Positions 30,016-40,786 of a DNA stretch of 44,319 nt are shown here, one piece after another. How positions within the stretch are numbered: position 1 is the first letter of the stretch; each line of letters opens with the position of its first letter. Location of the stretch: positions 1 through 44,319 of the forward strand of contig NZ_VSRL01000051.1 in NCBI RefSeq assembly GCF_012184385.1, written 5' to 3'. Source of the DNA: Lentzea indica (GTDB lineage Bacteria; Actinomycetota; Actinomycetes; Mycobacteriales; Pseudonocardiaceae). The notes beneath the pieces are model-generated. The model was not told the origin of the DNA, made no database searches, and saw only the letters and a program-made list of their open reading frames with translations. The translations under genes and the position numbers were made by a program.

Positions 30016-32880
30016 ATGCTCGCCAGCCCGTTCGACCTCGTCGACCTGCTCGAATGCGAGCACCGCAGCTACCTGGGCCGCAAGGATCGGCAAGGCGACC
30101 CGGATGAACTGCACGCCGAGGCTGAACGCACGGCCGCCGAGATGCGCTCCGGCAAGGACCTCGTCGAGAACGCCGTCTTCTTCGACGGTGTCTTCCACTG
30201 CTCGGCACAGACGCTGGTCCGCACACCTGACGGCTACGAGCCGTGCGACGAAGCTCAGGAGGCCACTCCCCTGGCCGTCCTGAGCCTGACTGCGGTCGCG
30301 CAGGCCATCAGCGCTGAACGAGCCCATCTGATCATCGACGGCCGGCGCACGACGTTCAGGATCGCCGACTTCGCTCCCCTGATCAGCCGCCTCAAGACCC
30401 GGCTCGCGAAGCCCTCACCAGCGCCGAAGCGGTCCTGGGGTGAGGTCAGGGCCGCGTGCAACGGCTGCCGCTTCTCCCGTCACTGCGTGACCGGGCGCGA
30501 AGAGGCACGTGACCTCTCGCTCGTGGCCGGGCTCAGGGCCGACCAGCGGAGGAAGCTGGTTTCAGCCGGCATTGACACCATCGACGCACTCGCAGCCACC
30601 GAGGAACGGCCGGCCACGCTCTCCCCCGCGAGCTTCACCGCGCTGACCGCGCAGGCCCGGCTGCAGGTGCAACAGGAACGCACCGGCGTCACCACCTACG
30701 AGGTCGTCGCGCCGGAAGCCCTGCAGAACCTCCCGGACCCGGCAGAGGACGACGTGTTCCTCGAGGTCGACGGCGACACGTTCCGCACGCCCGGCTGGGA
30801 GGGCACGTTCGCGGAGTTCGTCGACCGCACGCCCATCGGCACGGTCTACCACTTCACGCCGCACGACCTCGCCGGACGGGCCGCGCGCACGGCGACCAAA
30901 GAGTCCGAAGTGGACGAGCTCGTGCGGCGGTGCGTCGACCTGGGCGTGCTGACCCGCCGAGTGCTACGGGTGTCCACGCGGGAATACACCCTGCAGGCGC
31001 TGAAACCGTTGCTGGACGACGACATCCCGACCCGCGGCGTCCGCGATCTGCTGGAGCGGATCAAGCGCGAGCACGAGATCGAGACCGCGCCGCCGCAGGA
31101 GCAGGACGAGGCGGCCAAGGAGAAGGCGGCCGAACGGGCGCGCCGGATGGCCGCGCTCACCGAGCCGTTGATCGCCGAGGGGCACGCGTTGTTCGCGGCG
31201 ACAGTCGGGTATCACCGGCGCGAGGCCAGTCCCGCGTGGGGTGACTTCTTCCGGCAGGCGAGCGCGCCGATCTCCGACCTGGAGACGGACTCCAACTGCG
31301 CGGTGCCGATCACTCTCAAAGCCGAGGACTGGGTGCCGCCGAGCGGGCGGGTCCGCACGCACAAACGCCAGGTGAAAGCACGGATCGACCCGGAGCGGCC
31401 GCACCCGTTCGGCAAGGACGAGCAGGTCCGGCTGCTCTATCCCGGCAACGTCACGCGCAATGCCGTCGTGGCGGACGACAACCCGTACGAGCTGGTGCTC
31501 ACGGAAAGCAACTCGCAGGAGCACACCGAACTGCCGATCGCCGTGCTGCCAGGCAGTCCGGTGCCGGCGGCGCCCAAGGACGAGGCAGTCGCGGAACTGG
31601 CGGAGCAGGCGATCCACCTGCTGCCGCTGCTCCCCCGCAATCCCGGCATCGACCTGCTGCTGCGCACCCCGCCGGGGCAGTTGCCGCAGCACGACGACGT
31701 GGTGCAGGCCGTGATCAAGGCCGTCGACCAGCTGGACGGCGGCACGCTGGCCGTACAGGGACCGCCCGGTGCCGGCAAGACGTACCTGGCAACCCAGCTC
31801 GTGAAGCACCTGATCGACCAGGGCAAGACGGTCGCGGTGACCTCCACGTCGCACAAGGCCGTGGAGAACGTGCTCTCCAGCGCCGACCCGAGCATCCCCA
31901 TGGCCAAGCGTCCCAAGGGAAAGCCGGAGGAAGGCCTGCCGTGGGACCAGCCGAAGGACAACGGCGCGCTGGCACGCTGGCGTGAGGAACACCCGCAGGG
32001 ACATCTGGTCGGCGGCACGGCGTGGACGTTCGCCAACGCCGTGATCAAGGCGCAGCCGTTCGACGTGATGATCATCGACGAGGCCGGCCAGTTCGCGCTG
32101 GCGGACGCGGTCGCGGTGTCCACGGCGGCCAGAAACCTCGTGCTGCTGGGAGATCCGCAGCAGCTGCCGCAGGTGGTGCAGGGCGTGCACCCGCCCGGCA
32201 GCGACGCCTCCGCGCTCGGGCATCTGCTCGGCGACGCGGACGTGATCCCTGAGCACCTCGGCTACTTCCTGGCCGAGACGCGGCGGATGCATCCGGCGGT
32301 GTGCAAGCCGGTGTCGGAGCTTTCCTATGCCGGACTGCTCCATTCGCACGAAACCGCCGCACACCGGTGGATCGACGGCATCGAGCCCGGCATCTACCTG
32401 CGCGAGGTCGATCACCGGCACAACATCACGTCGTCGGCCGAAGAAGCGGACGCGGTGGTGGACACCGTCAAGCAGATCGTCGGTCGTACGTGGACGGACA
32501 ACGGCAAAACGCGCGAACTGACCGATGCGGACATCCTGGTGGTGGCGCCGTACAACCTGCAGGTCCGAGTGATCCGGCGCAGGCTCGCCGACGCGGGGTT
32601 CGACGACACCCGCGTGGGCACGGTGGACCGCTTCCAGGGCCAGGAAGCACCCGCCGTCATCATGTCCATGACGTCCTCGTCCACCGTGGACCTGCCGCGC
32701 GGCCTGGACTTTCTTTTGTCACGTAACAGATTGAACGTGGCACTCTCGCGTGCCCAGGCACTCGCCGTGATGATCTGCTCGCCACGGCTGCTGGACGCCG
32801 ACGTCCGAGGCGTGGACCAGATGCGCCTGGTGGCCGGGATGCTCGGTCTCCTCGCACAGGTGAGGGAATTCCCTGTTTGA
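30016..32880 (+). CDS. TM0106-type RecB-like nuclease / UPF1-like helicase with reduced nuclease part
   Basis: A 954-aa protein. The N-terminus (DLVDLLECEHRSYL) and the cysteines of CNGCRFSRHC (148, 151, 157) followed by SLVAGLRADQRRKL match the TM0106-family nucleases. A helix-hairpin segment (SAGIDTIDALA) and a shortened RNase-H-like stretch follow; the family DMEGDP motif reads EVDGDT near residue 250. The C-terminal SF1B helicase is intact: Walker A GPPGAGKT (582-589), Walker B IIDEAGQ (Asp688, Glu689), LLGDPQQLP, VDRFQGQEA and RLNVALSRA. Family members are usually about 1100 aa, so roughly 150 residues are lost, mainly in the nuclease region. It probably unwinds DNA or RNA ends; nuclease activity is doubtful. 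It follows Ku on the same strand. Confidence 0.83.
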   Translation: MLASPFDLVDLLECEHRSYLGRKDRQGDPDELHAEAERTAAEMRSGKDLVENAVFFDGVFHCSAQTLVRTPDGYEPCDEAQEATPLAVLSLTAVAQAISAERAHLIIDGRRTTFRIADFAPLISRLKTRLAKPSPAPKRSWGEVRAACNGCRFSRHCVTGREEARDLSLVAGLRADQRRKLVSAGIDTIDALAATEERPATLSPASFTALTAQARLQVQQERTGVTTYEVVAPEALQNLPDPAEDDVFLEVDGDTFRTPGWEGTFAEFVDRTPIGTVYHFTPHDLAGRAARTATKESEVDELVRRCVDLGVLTRRVLRVSTREYTLQALKPLLDDDIPTRGVRDLLERIKREHEIETAPPQEQDEAAKEKAAERARRMAALTEPLIAEGHALFAATVGYHRREASPAWGDFFRQASAPISDLETDSNCAVPITLKAEDWVPPSGRVRTHKRQVKARIDPERPHPFGKDEQVRLLYPGNVTRNAVVADDNPYELVLTESNSQEHTELPIAVLPGSPVPAAPKDEAVAELAEQAIHLLPLLPRNPGIDLLLRTPPGQLPQHDDVVQAVIKAVDQLDGGTLAVQGPPGAGKTYLATQLVKHLIDQGKTVAVTSTSHKAVENVLSSADPSIPMAKRPKGKPEEGLPWDQPKDNGALARWREEHPQGHLVGGTAWTFANAVIKAQPFDVMIIDEAGQFALADAVAVSTAARNLVLLGDPQQLPQVVQGVHPPGSDASALGHLLGDADVIPEHLGYFLAETRRMHPAVCKPVSELSYAGLLHSHETAAHRWIDGIEPGIYLREVDHRHNITSSAEEADAVVDTVKQIVGRTWTDNGKTRELTDADILVVAPYNLQVRVIRRRLADAGFDDTRVGTVDRFQGQEAPAVIMSMTSSSTVDLPRGLDFLLSRNRLNVALSRAQALAVMICSPRLLDADVRGVDQMRLVAGMLGLLAQVREFPV

Positions 32881-32941
32881 CGACGCAAGTGTTGTCGGAC
32901 AGTGACCTTCCGACCGCTCAGTGTTGCTAGCGTGGCGCGGT

Positions 32942-32957
32942 TCACCCGGTCGGGTGA
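32942..32957. promoter_or_regulatory. Palindromic operator candidate TCACCCG-GT-CGGGTGA
   Basis: A perfect 7-bp inverted repeat around a 2-bp centre, about 57 bp before the TTG start of the LAxTG protein. Its size and position fit a dimeric regulator site or promoter-overlapping element. Confidence 0.5.
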
Positions 32958-33013
32958 TCAACAAATCACATGTGCTCGATCCGCCACGCACCAACCAGAG
33001 CAGGAGAAATCCG

Positions 33014-33631
33014 TTGGCAAGTAGAGTTCTCGGCGCGTTCGCGGTGACTGTCACCGCTGCACTGGCCACGCTGGCACTGGCGACCCCCGCCAGCGCACAC
33101 GTCCCCGTCGTGAAGGCATTTTGCGACGAGACGGCCAAGAAGACCGTGCTGAGTGTGTCGCTGACGTACTACGCGGGCGGCAACAAGAACACCGTGAAGA
33201 TCACGGACGGCGACAAGGTTCTCCGAGACCGGAAGTTCAGCGAGAGCTACGACGAGAAGTGGGAGGACCTGGACGCAACGGTCGACCACACGTTCGTCGT
33301 TGACGTCAAGGCCTCCGACAACAGGCCGGGCAAGAGCTACGACCACTACGAAAAGGTTGAGGTCAAAGCGTGCGTGAAGACGCCGCCGACCAAGCCCACC
33401 AAGCCGACCAAGACGACGAAGCCCAGCGAGCCGACCACGCCGGAGGTGCCCTCGTCCTCCGTCACGCCGCCGTCGTCGTCGACCCCGACCGCTCCGGCTC
33501 CCGGTGGCAGCACGCCGGAACCGCCGCTCGCGGCGACCGGTGCGTCCCCGATGTGGCTGCTGCTCTCGGGTCTGGGTCTCGTCGGCGCCGGTGCCGGCAC
33601 TCTGCTGTTCCTGCGCCGCCGCCGCGCCTGA
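33014..33631 (+). CDS. LAxTG sortase-anchored cell-wall protein
   Basis: A 205-aa exported protein. The TTG at 33014 follows an AGGAG site; the resulting start ASRVLGAFAVTVTAALATLALATPASA is a good signal peptide (cleavage near residue 28). The mature part has a small beta-rich domain, a Thr/Pro/Lys-rich spacer (TKPTKPTKTTKPSEPTTP), and a C-terminal sorting signal: LAATG at residues 172-176, a hydrophobic helix and an RRRRA tail. LAxTG is the signal of class E sortases of high-GC actinobacteria; no sortase is in the window. The ligand or function of the N-terminal domain is unknown. A terminator follows. Confidence 0.85.
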   Translation: MASRVLGAFAVTVTAALATLALATPASAHVPVVKAFCDETAKKTVLSVSLTYYAGGNKNTVKITDGDKVLRDRKFSESYDEKWEDLDATVDHTFVVDVKASDNRPGKSYDHYEKVEVKACVKTPPTKPTKPTKTTKPSEPTTPEVPSSSVTPPSSSTPTAPAPGGSTPEPPLAATGASPMWLLLSGLGLVGAGAGTLLFLRRRRA

Positions 33632-33650
33632 AAGTAGCCGAGTGACAGCC

Positions 33651-33678
33651 GGGGACGGCCCAGCGCGGAGCCGTCCCC
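33651..33678. terminator. Bidirectional hairpin terminator
   Basis: A 9-bp perfect stem (GGGGACGGC with GCCGTCCCC) and a 10-nt loop, followed by GTTT, between the convergent LAxTG and PIG-L genes. Confidence 0.75.
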
Positions 33679-33688
33679 GTTTCGCTGT

Positions 33689-34438
33689 CTACAGCTCCAA
33701 AGTGGTCTCGGACCCGTGGCCTTCGCGGATGAACCACTCGGTGCCGAACGCGAGGCCGAACGTCTCGTCGTCCATCGACAGGAAGAACGACTGCTCCGGG
33801 ATCTGCGAGGCGTGCGCGCGCATCGCGGCTCGCTTGACGTCCAGGTACTTCGTCACGTCGACCCGTGCGGTGATCTCCGCCTCCGGTGTGCCCGCCTCCT
33901 CGGGGGCTTCGAGGTCCACCTCACCGAAGCGCCGGAACGCCTCCATCATGTTCTCGCGGCTCATCGTCGCCTGGTAGACGGCAGGCGTGCCGGCGATCTC
34001 CGCGGCCCGCATGCCCACCCGGTGCACCTGGATGTGGTCCGGGTGGCCGTATCCCCCGTTGCTGTCGTAGATCGTGAGCGTCTGCGCGTCCTCTTCCTTG
34101 AGGATCGCGGCGAGCTTGCGCGCCGCCTCGTCGACGTCAGCCGTCCAGAACGACCCCTGCCGGTCGTTGAGCTCGTCCCCCATCATCCCGGAGTCCAGGT
34201 AGTCCAGGAACTCCACGCGCGCCACGCCCAGCAGCTCGGCGGCCGCGTGCGTCTCGGTCACCCGCCGTTGCGAGAGTTCCTCCCCGTCCTCCAGGAAGTC
34301 CGGGATCTCACCGACCTCCCCGCGGGTCGCGACGACGAGCACGACCCGATGCCCCTCCTCGAACGCCTTCCGCATCACGCCGCCCGTGACGATGCACTCG
34401 TCGTCGGGATGAGCGTGGAACGTCACCAGTGTCGCCAT
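33689..34438 (-). CDS. PIG-L/LmbE-family deacetylase (MshB/Mca-like)
   Basis: A 249-aa zinc-dependent deacetylase. The zinc and catalytic motif AHPDDE is at residues 9-14 and the second ligand motif HPDH at 132-135 (GYGHPDHIQVH); EFLDYLDSGMMG is also typical. Family members in actinobacteria remove acetyl groups from GlcNAc-inositol (MshB), cleave mycothiol conjugates (Mca), or act on glycosylated natural products. Which of these applies cannot be told from sequence alone; overall length and the SGMMG segment are closest to the Mca-like branch. The ATG at 34438 has GAGGG upstream. It is divergent from the GT1 gene. Confidence 0.88.
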   Translation of the reverse strand: MATLVTFHAHPDDECIVTGGVMRKAFEEGHRVVLVVATRGEVGEIPDFLEDGEELSQRRVTETHAAAELLGVARVEFLDYLDSGMMGDELNDRQGSFWTADVDEAARKLAAILKEEDAQTLTIYDSNGGYGHPDHIQVHRVGMRAAEIAGTPAVYQATMSRENMMEAFRRFGEVDLEAPEEAGTPEAEITARVDVTKYLDVKRAAMRAHASQIPEQSFFLSMDDETFGLAFGTEWFIREGHGSETTLEL

Positions 34439-34537
34439 GCCCTCGACGTTACCCGGCAGTGGAACTCTTCCATTCCCGCACGCTCTCGCGGCTCCCTACG
34501 GTGGGGAACAAACCCTAGGCCGCAGGGGAGGTCTGAC

Positions 34538-35773
34538 GTGCGCGTGCTGTGCACGGTCGCGTTCTCGGCTGCCCACGCACGGGCCACCCTCCCCCTCATC
34601 ACCATGCTCACCGAACTGGGCCACGAGGTGCTGGTCGCGGGCCCGTCCTCGGTCCTGCGGGGCTTCGCCGACGAACCGGTGCGGACCGCCGGTGCGTTGC
34701 CCGAGGTGTGCGACCAGCTCGCGGACCTGTTGCAGGGCGAGGTTCTGGCGCTCCCGCCTGACTACGACCCGTTCGCCGACGAGATGATCGTCGAGTTCGC
34801 GGCGGGCCCGCACATCACCGGTGCCGCGCGGGCCCTGCTACCGGTCGCCGCCGACTTCCGACCGCATCTCGTTCTGCGCGCGGGCATCGAGTTCGCCGGG
34901 CTGCTCGTGGCTGAGCGTCTGGGCGTGCCGCACGTGGCCGCGCCGTCCGGTGCCGGCCAGTACATGGACCGCTCGACGTTGCTGAACGCTGTGAACGAAC
35001 GCCGCGCGGAACTGCGCCTGCCGCTGCACGAATCGCTCGACTCGGTGCACCGGTTCGGCCGGTTGGACGCGGTTCCCCCTGCCTACTCCCTTGCCCGCCA
35101 GCCGATGCCCGCCGCGTTCGCCTATCAGCAGCCCTCGCACCACAGCGCCGGGGAACGGTTGCCGCAGTGGCTGGCCGACCTGGATCCGTCGCGGCCGCTG
35201 GTGGTGGCGTCCACGAGCACGTCCGGCGGCGTGTTCGCCACCGAGTCGGCGTTGCGGCTGTTCGACTTCGACGCGATTCCGGACCAGGCTCTGCGGCGTT
35301 CGCCCTTGGCGCACCTGGAGACGCTGGTGGCCGGCCTGTCCGATGTGGACTGTGAAGCGGTGGTGCTGACGGGCGGGTTGCCGGTGGAGGCGGCCGAGGC
35401 GCCGCACGTGCACCTGGTCGAGTCGTTGCCGCAGGCGTTGTTGCTGCAGGGCGCGGATTTGCTGGTTTCGCACGGTGGGTACAACTCGATTCGCGAGGCC
35501 ATGCGGGCAGGGGTGCCGGTGGCGGTGTTGCCGGTGATGCACGACCAGATGCACAACGCTCATCGGGTCGGTGAGCTCAAGCTCGGCGTACGGGTTCATG
35601 ACCATTGCGCGGATGCGGTTACCGAGGCCTGCCGGTACGCGCTCGCGGACGAGGCCGTCCGGCAAGGTGTGCGCGGAGCTCAGCGGCACATGCTGAGCCT
35701 GCCGTCGATCCGCGCTGTCGCCGGGTATTTGGAGCGGATCGTGCAACGCAACCGCAGGCTCGTGAGCATGTGA
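34538..35773 (+). CDS. GT1-family glycosyltransferase (UGT/macrolide type)
   Basis: A 411-aa GT-B glycosyltransferase starting VRVLCTVAFSAAHARATLPL, with the acceptor-binding histidine region of antibiotic and lipid glycosyltransferases. The donor-binding end shows VHLVESLPQALLLQGADLLV followed by SHGGYNSIREAMRAGVPVAV near residue 311, the GT1 nucleotide-sugar motif. The GTG at 34538 is supported by GGGGAG at good spacing. It stands alone, with no biosynthetic genes beside it, so it may glycosylate a small molecule or toxic compound. A terminator follows. Confidence 0.87.
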   Translation: MRVLCTVAFSAAHARATLPLITMLTELGHEVLVAGPSSVLRGFADEPVRTAGALPEVCDQLADLLQGEVLALPPDYDPFADEMIVEFAAGPHITGAARALLPVAADFRPHLVLRAGIEFAGLLVAERLGVPHVAAPSGAGQYMDRSTLLNAVNERRAELRLPLHESLDSVHRFGRLDAVPPAYSLARQPMPAAFAYQQPSHHSAGERLPQWLADLDPSRPLVVASTSTSGGVFATESALRLFDFDAIPDQALRRSPLAHLETLVAGLSDVDCEAVVLTGGLPVEAAEAPHVHLVESLPQALLLQGADLLVSHGGYNSIREAMRAGVPVAVLPVMHDQMHNAHRVGELKLGVRVHDHCADAVTEACRYALADEAVRQGVRGAQRHMLSLPSIRAVAGYLERIVQRNRRLVSM

Positions 35774-35775
35774 AA

Positions 35776-35819
35776 GGGCGGCGCCTCCCCCAGAACGTCC
35801 AGGCTGGAAGGCGCCGCCC
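35776..35819. terminator. Bidirectional hairpin terminator
   Basis: An 11-bp perfect stem (35776-35786 with 35809-35819) with a 22-nt loop, between the convergent GT1 and subtilisin genes. Confidence 0.7.
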
Positions 35820-35837
35820 CTCGGCGAACAGGTGGAG

Positions 35838-37628
<1,791 letters not shown>

Positions 37629-37794
37629 GAGACGGGTCCTTCCACGCAGGGCCTTCGCGTGCCGGGGAGGGCGTCAGGTTTCTGAACCGGCTGCGGAGGT
37701 GACGAGGACCGTAAGTCGGGCACACCTGCGAAAACAGGTCTGGCGGAGTCCGAATAACGACACTGACGTGTTCACGACAGGGCCACTGCGCTGA

Positions 37795-38739
37795 ATGGCG
37801 CACAATGTGGCCGTGTTCGGACACTTGGGCGTCTCACCGGAGCTGACCGCTGTTTACGAGCTCCTGGTGACGGGAGGCAGCCGCACCACCGACGAGATCG
37901 GCGTCGCCGCCACCGTGCTGGAGCAGATGCGGGAGCTCGGCATGGTCCGGCACCTGCCAGGTGACGTGTGGCAGGCGGTCGCACCGGATCTCGCCGTGGA
38001 GGCCCTGATCGCGGCCCGCGAGGAGGCTCATCGCCGCGCCCGCTCGGACGTCGCCCCGTTGATGGAGCTGTACCTGCGCAACCGCGGCGAGGAGCAGGCA
38101 GACAACGCGTTCGTCGAGGTGGTGTCCGGGGTGGGCGCGGTGCGTGAGCTGTGGCACACCCTGCTGCGCGGCGCCCGCGACGAGGTCTGCGTGCTCGACC
38201 AGCCACCGTACGTGACGCCGCTGGGCGAACACGTCGCGCTGGAAGACGAGACACGCGAACGGGACGTGCAGTGGCGGGTGGTCTACGACCGGTCCGCTGT
38301 GGACCTTCCCGGCCGCGTCACCGAGATCATCGAGCTGGTCGCGGCCGGAGAACGGGCCCGCGTCACGCCGACCCTGCCGTTCAAGCTCGCCGTGATCGAC
38401 ACGCACGCGGCCGTGCTGCCTGTTGCGAACGGCGACGTCGTCGACAAGGTCCTGCTGATCCGCCCGTCGGCCTTGCTGGACGTGCTGCGGTCGACGTTCG
38501 AGCTGTACTGGGACAAGGGAATCCCGTTCAGTCCCGGCGGGATCTACGCGGCGGCGGCCGACGTGGACCCGAACCTGCTCGGGCTGCTCGCGGCCGGGCT
38601 GACCGACGAGTCGATCGCGCGCCAGCTGGGTCTGGCACCGCGGACGGTGCAGCGGCGCGTGCGGCAGCTGATGGACCGGTGCGGCGCGCAGACCCGGTTC
38701 CAGGCCGGAGTGCAGGCGATGCGGCGCGGCTGGCTCTAG
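37795..38739 (+). CDS. TrmB/LuxR-type transcriptional regulator
   Basis: A 314-aa regulator. The N-terminal about 90 residues look like a winged-helix TrmB-type domain (SPELTAVYELLVTGGSRTTDEI). The middle is an effector-like region (VCVLDQPPYVTPLG..., VVYDRSAVD, KLAVIDTHAAVLPV). The C-terminus is a LuxR helix-turn-helix (LAAGLTDESIARQLGLAPRT, then VQRRVRQLMDRCGAQTRFQA). Proteins with this plan are common in actinomycetes and often control a neighbouring secreted enzyme; the divergent subtilisin gene is the obvious candidate target, by inference. The ATG at 37795 is used; a GTG six codons in is possible. A 15-bp-stem terminator follows. Confidence 0.85.
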   Translation: MAHNVAVFGHLGVSPELTAVYELLVTGGSRTTDEIGVAATVLEQMRELGMVRHLPGDVWQAVAPDLAVEALIAAREEAHRRARSDVAPLMELYLRNRGEEQADNAFVEVVSGVGAVRELWHTLLRGARDEVCVLDQPPYVTPLGEHVALEDETRERDVQWRVVYDRSAVDLPGRVTEIIELVAAGERARVTPTLPFKLAVIDTHAAVLPVANGDVVDKVLLIRPSALLDVLRSTFELYWDKGIPFSPGGIYAAAADVDPNLLGLLAAGLTDESIARQLGLAPRTVQRRVRQLMDRCGAQTRFQAGVQAMRRGWL

Positions 38740-38747
38740 AAAGAGGA

Positions 38748-38786
38748 GCGGGCGCTTCCGGTCATGGAGTCACCGGAAGCGCCCGC
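38748..38786. terminator. Bidirectional hairpin terminator
   Basis: A perfect 15-bp stem (38748-38762 with 38772-38786), a 9-nt loop, then CCTTTC, between the convergent regulator and S41 peptidase genes. Confidence 0.85.
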
Positions 38787-38790
38787 CCTT

Positions 38791-40668
38791 TCAACTGGCG
38801 ACCTTGCGCGCGGCCACCAGCTGCCCGTCCGCGAACCCCTCGACGCGCACCTCGCGCCCGGTCGCGCTCAACGTCGCGGTGTGCGCGCCGTCGGTCACGT
38901 CCAGTGAGGTGGCCGGGCGGCCGTCGACGTAGATGTCCACCCGGTCGAGGTTCACGGTGTCCAGCGTGACGGTCGTCCCCTCGACCACCACTCCGAGCCG
39001 CCGCACCGGCAGCGCCGCCAGCAGCGAGCCCGCACGCGCGAGCAGATCCACGTTGCCCTGCAACAGGTCCGCGCGCGTCACCTTGTGCTGGTGCGTCGGA
39101 CGCACGCCGAGGTCCTCCACGGGCGTGCCGGCGAGCTTGCCGACGCGCAACGTGCGGCGGATCGACACGCGCATGTTCGCCTTGTTGGGCAACGTCTTGT
39201 ACGGCGACTCCGCGTCGCCCGGCGCCGGGATCTTCAGCAGCGTCGACAGCAGCCCGTGCGTCCACACGTTCGCGCCGCCGGCACCGGTGTTGTCGTCCAC
39301 GCCGAGGATCGGGCCAAGCTCGTGGTCGGCCCAGCCCGCGGCGAAGATGTCCGTGGCCGAGTAGCAGCGCGCGTCGGTGATCAGCACGACCGGGCCGTGA
39401 TAGGTCTGCCCCACGGCGTTCGCGCCGTCGACCGGCGTGATCGTGTGCGCGCAGGAGAACGCCTGGCCGGTCTCGGTCGAGGAGTCCAGCGACGGGAACC
39501 ACGGGCCGAGGTCGATCTGGCCGGTCGGGTCGTCCGCGTGGCGGCGGCAGATCCGCAGGTTCAGCGGCGTGCTGAGGAACTGCACGGGTTCCGGGTCGAT
39601 GCGGCGCGGCGTCATCGTCTGCAGCAGGAACTCCGAGGCGAAGATGTGGCCGCCGCCGTTGTCGCGGACGTCGACGATGAGCCCGTTCTGCGGCAGCAAA
39701 GCCGCGAGCCTGATGAACTCGGCGAGGAACGCGTCCGGGTCGTCCACGCTGAACGTGAAGATCCGCACGTGGCCGAACTCGCCGGACGGCGTGGTGACCG
39801 GACGCGCGCGGAACACGCCGGGCATCGTCGTGGGCACGTCCTGCGCCGACATCGCGACAGCGCCGCCCGCCGCTTCGGCCTGCACGACCTTGGGCGCGTG
39901 CAACAACTTCTTGGCGCGGGCCTTCTCGTCGGAGTCCAGGTCCACGCCCTGCGCGGCCGCGGCCGGTGACAACGAGTCGACGTCGGTCATCGGCGGCAGG
40001 TTGTCGGTGACCTGCCAGTCGACGCGGATCTCCTCGGAGACGCCGTTTTCGTTGCGGTAGCTGACTACGACCCAGTCCTCGTCGGGCGGGAGCTGGATCA
40101 CCAAGGGGCGCAACGTGAGCGACTCGAGGCCGCGAGCGAGGTTCGCGGCGGTGTTGCTGCCGGCGAAGATCGCGCCGTTCAACGCGACCGCGCGGGCGAT
40201 CGGCGTGCCGTTCCAGTGCGTCACCTCGGTGCCGACCGCGAGACCGTTGAAGTTCGCGACCGTGCGGGCGACGAGGTACTGCTCGGTGCCGTCTGCGGCG
40301 AAACAGCGCTCCAGCTGGAACGGCAGGAAAGCGATCTTGCCAGCGAACGGCGCGGGCAGCAGGTAGTTCGTGTGCAGGTCGCGCACGGAGTGGAAGGTGC
40401 TCGACAGCTCGCGGTGGAACTGCCACTCGGGCTCGGCCGTGGCGTCGGTCTGCCGTTCGAGTCTGGCTCGTAAAACCCGGAGTCTTTGCACGGGGTTCAC
40501 CGCGTGCATGGCGACTTTGAGCGGCAGGTGCGCGTAGTTCTGTTCCAGCAGGATCAACGCCTGGTCGACGATGAGCTTGCGCTGAGCCAGGGTGAGACTG
40601 CCCGCGGTCGCGAGGAACTCGGCGAGTCCGACGGAGTTTGCGACGTTCGGGTGAGCGGTTGTGGTCAT
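38791..40668 (-). CDS. S41-family serine peptidase
   Basis: A 625-aa protein of the tail-specific/C-terminal processing peptidase clan. The S41 core is visible: FGHVRIFTFSVDDPDAFLAE, GLIVDVRDNGGGHIFASEFL, and VVLITDARCYSATDIFAAGW with the probable nucleophile Ser437. The N-terminal 200 residues (ELSSTFHSVRDLHTNYLLP...) contain a PDZ-like region (GLAVGTEVTHWNGTPIARAV), and the C-terminus carries a small beta-domain. No signal peptide is evident, so it may be cytoplasmic, unlike most secreted CtpA proteins. The catalytic base lysine was not identified with certainty. It is divergent from the membrane hydrolase gene. Confidence 0.85.
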   Translation of the reverse strand: MTTTAHPNVANSVGLAEFLATAGSLTLAQRKLIVDQALILLEQNYAHLPLKVAMHAVNPVQRLRVLRARLERQTDATAEPEWQFHRELSSTFHSVRDLHTNYLLPAPFAGKIAFLPFQLERCFAADGTEQYLVARTVANFNGLAVGTEVTHWNGTPIARAVALNGAIFAGSNTAANLARGLESLTLRPLVIQLPPDEDWVVVSYRNENGVSEEIRVDWQVTDNLPPMTDVDSLSPAAAAQGVDLDSDEKARAKKLLHAPKVVQAEAAGGAVAMSAQDVPTTMPGVFRARPVTTPSGEFGHVRIFTFSVDDPDAFLAEFIRLAALLPQNGLIVDVRDNGGGHIFASEFLLQTMTPRRIDPEPVQFLSTPLNLRICRRHADDPTGQIDLGPWFPSLDSSTETGQAFSCAHTITPVDGANAVGQTYHGPVVLITDARCYSATDIFAAGWADHELGPILGVDDNTGAGGANVWTHGLLSTLLKIPAPGDAESPYKTLPNKANMRVSIRRTLRVGKLAGTPVEDLGVRPTHQHKVTRADLLQGNVDLLARAGSLLAALPVRRLGVVVEGTTVTLDTVNLDRVDIYVDGRPATSLDVTDGAHTATLSATGREVRVEGFADGQLVAARKVAS

Positions 40669-40786
40669 GGTGGGGCCTCCTTGCCAAGTAGAGGCTTTCG
40701 AGGGCGGCTGGATACACCCTTTTCACCCGTTCGGCCGCTAACTGGAGCAGTTTTCGAGACGACAACTGGAGTAAAGGAGGCCGTCG

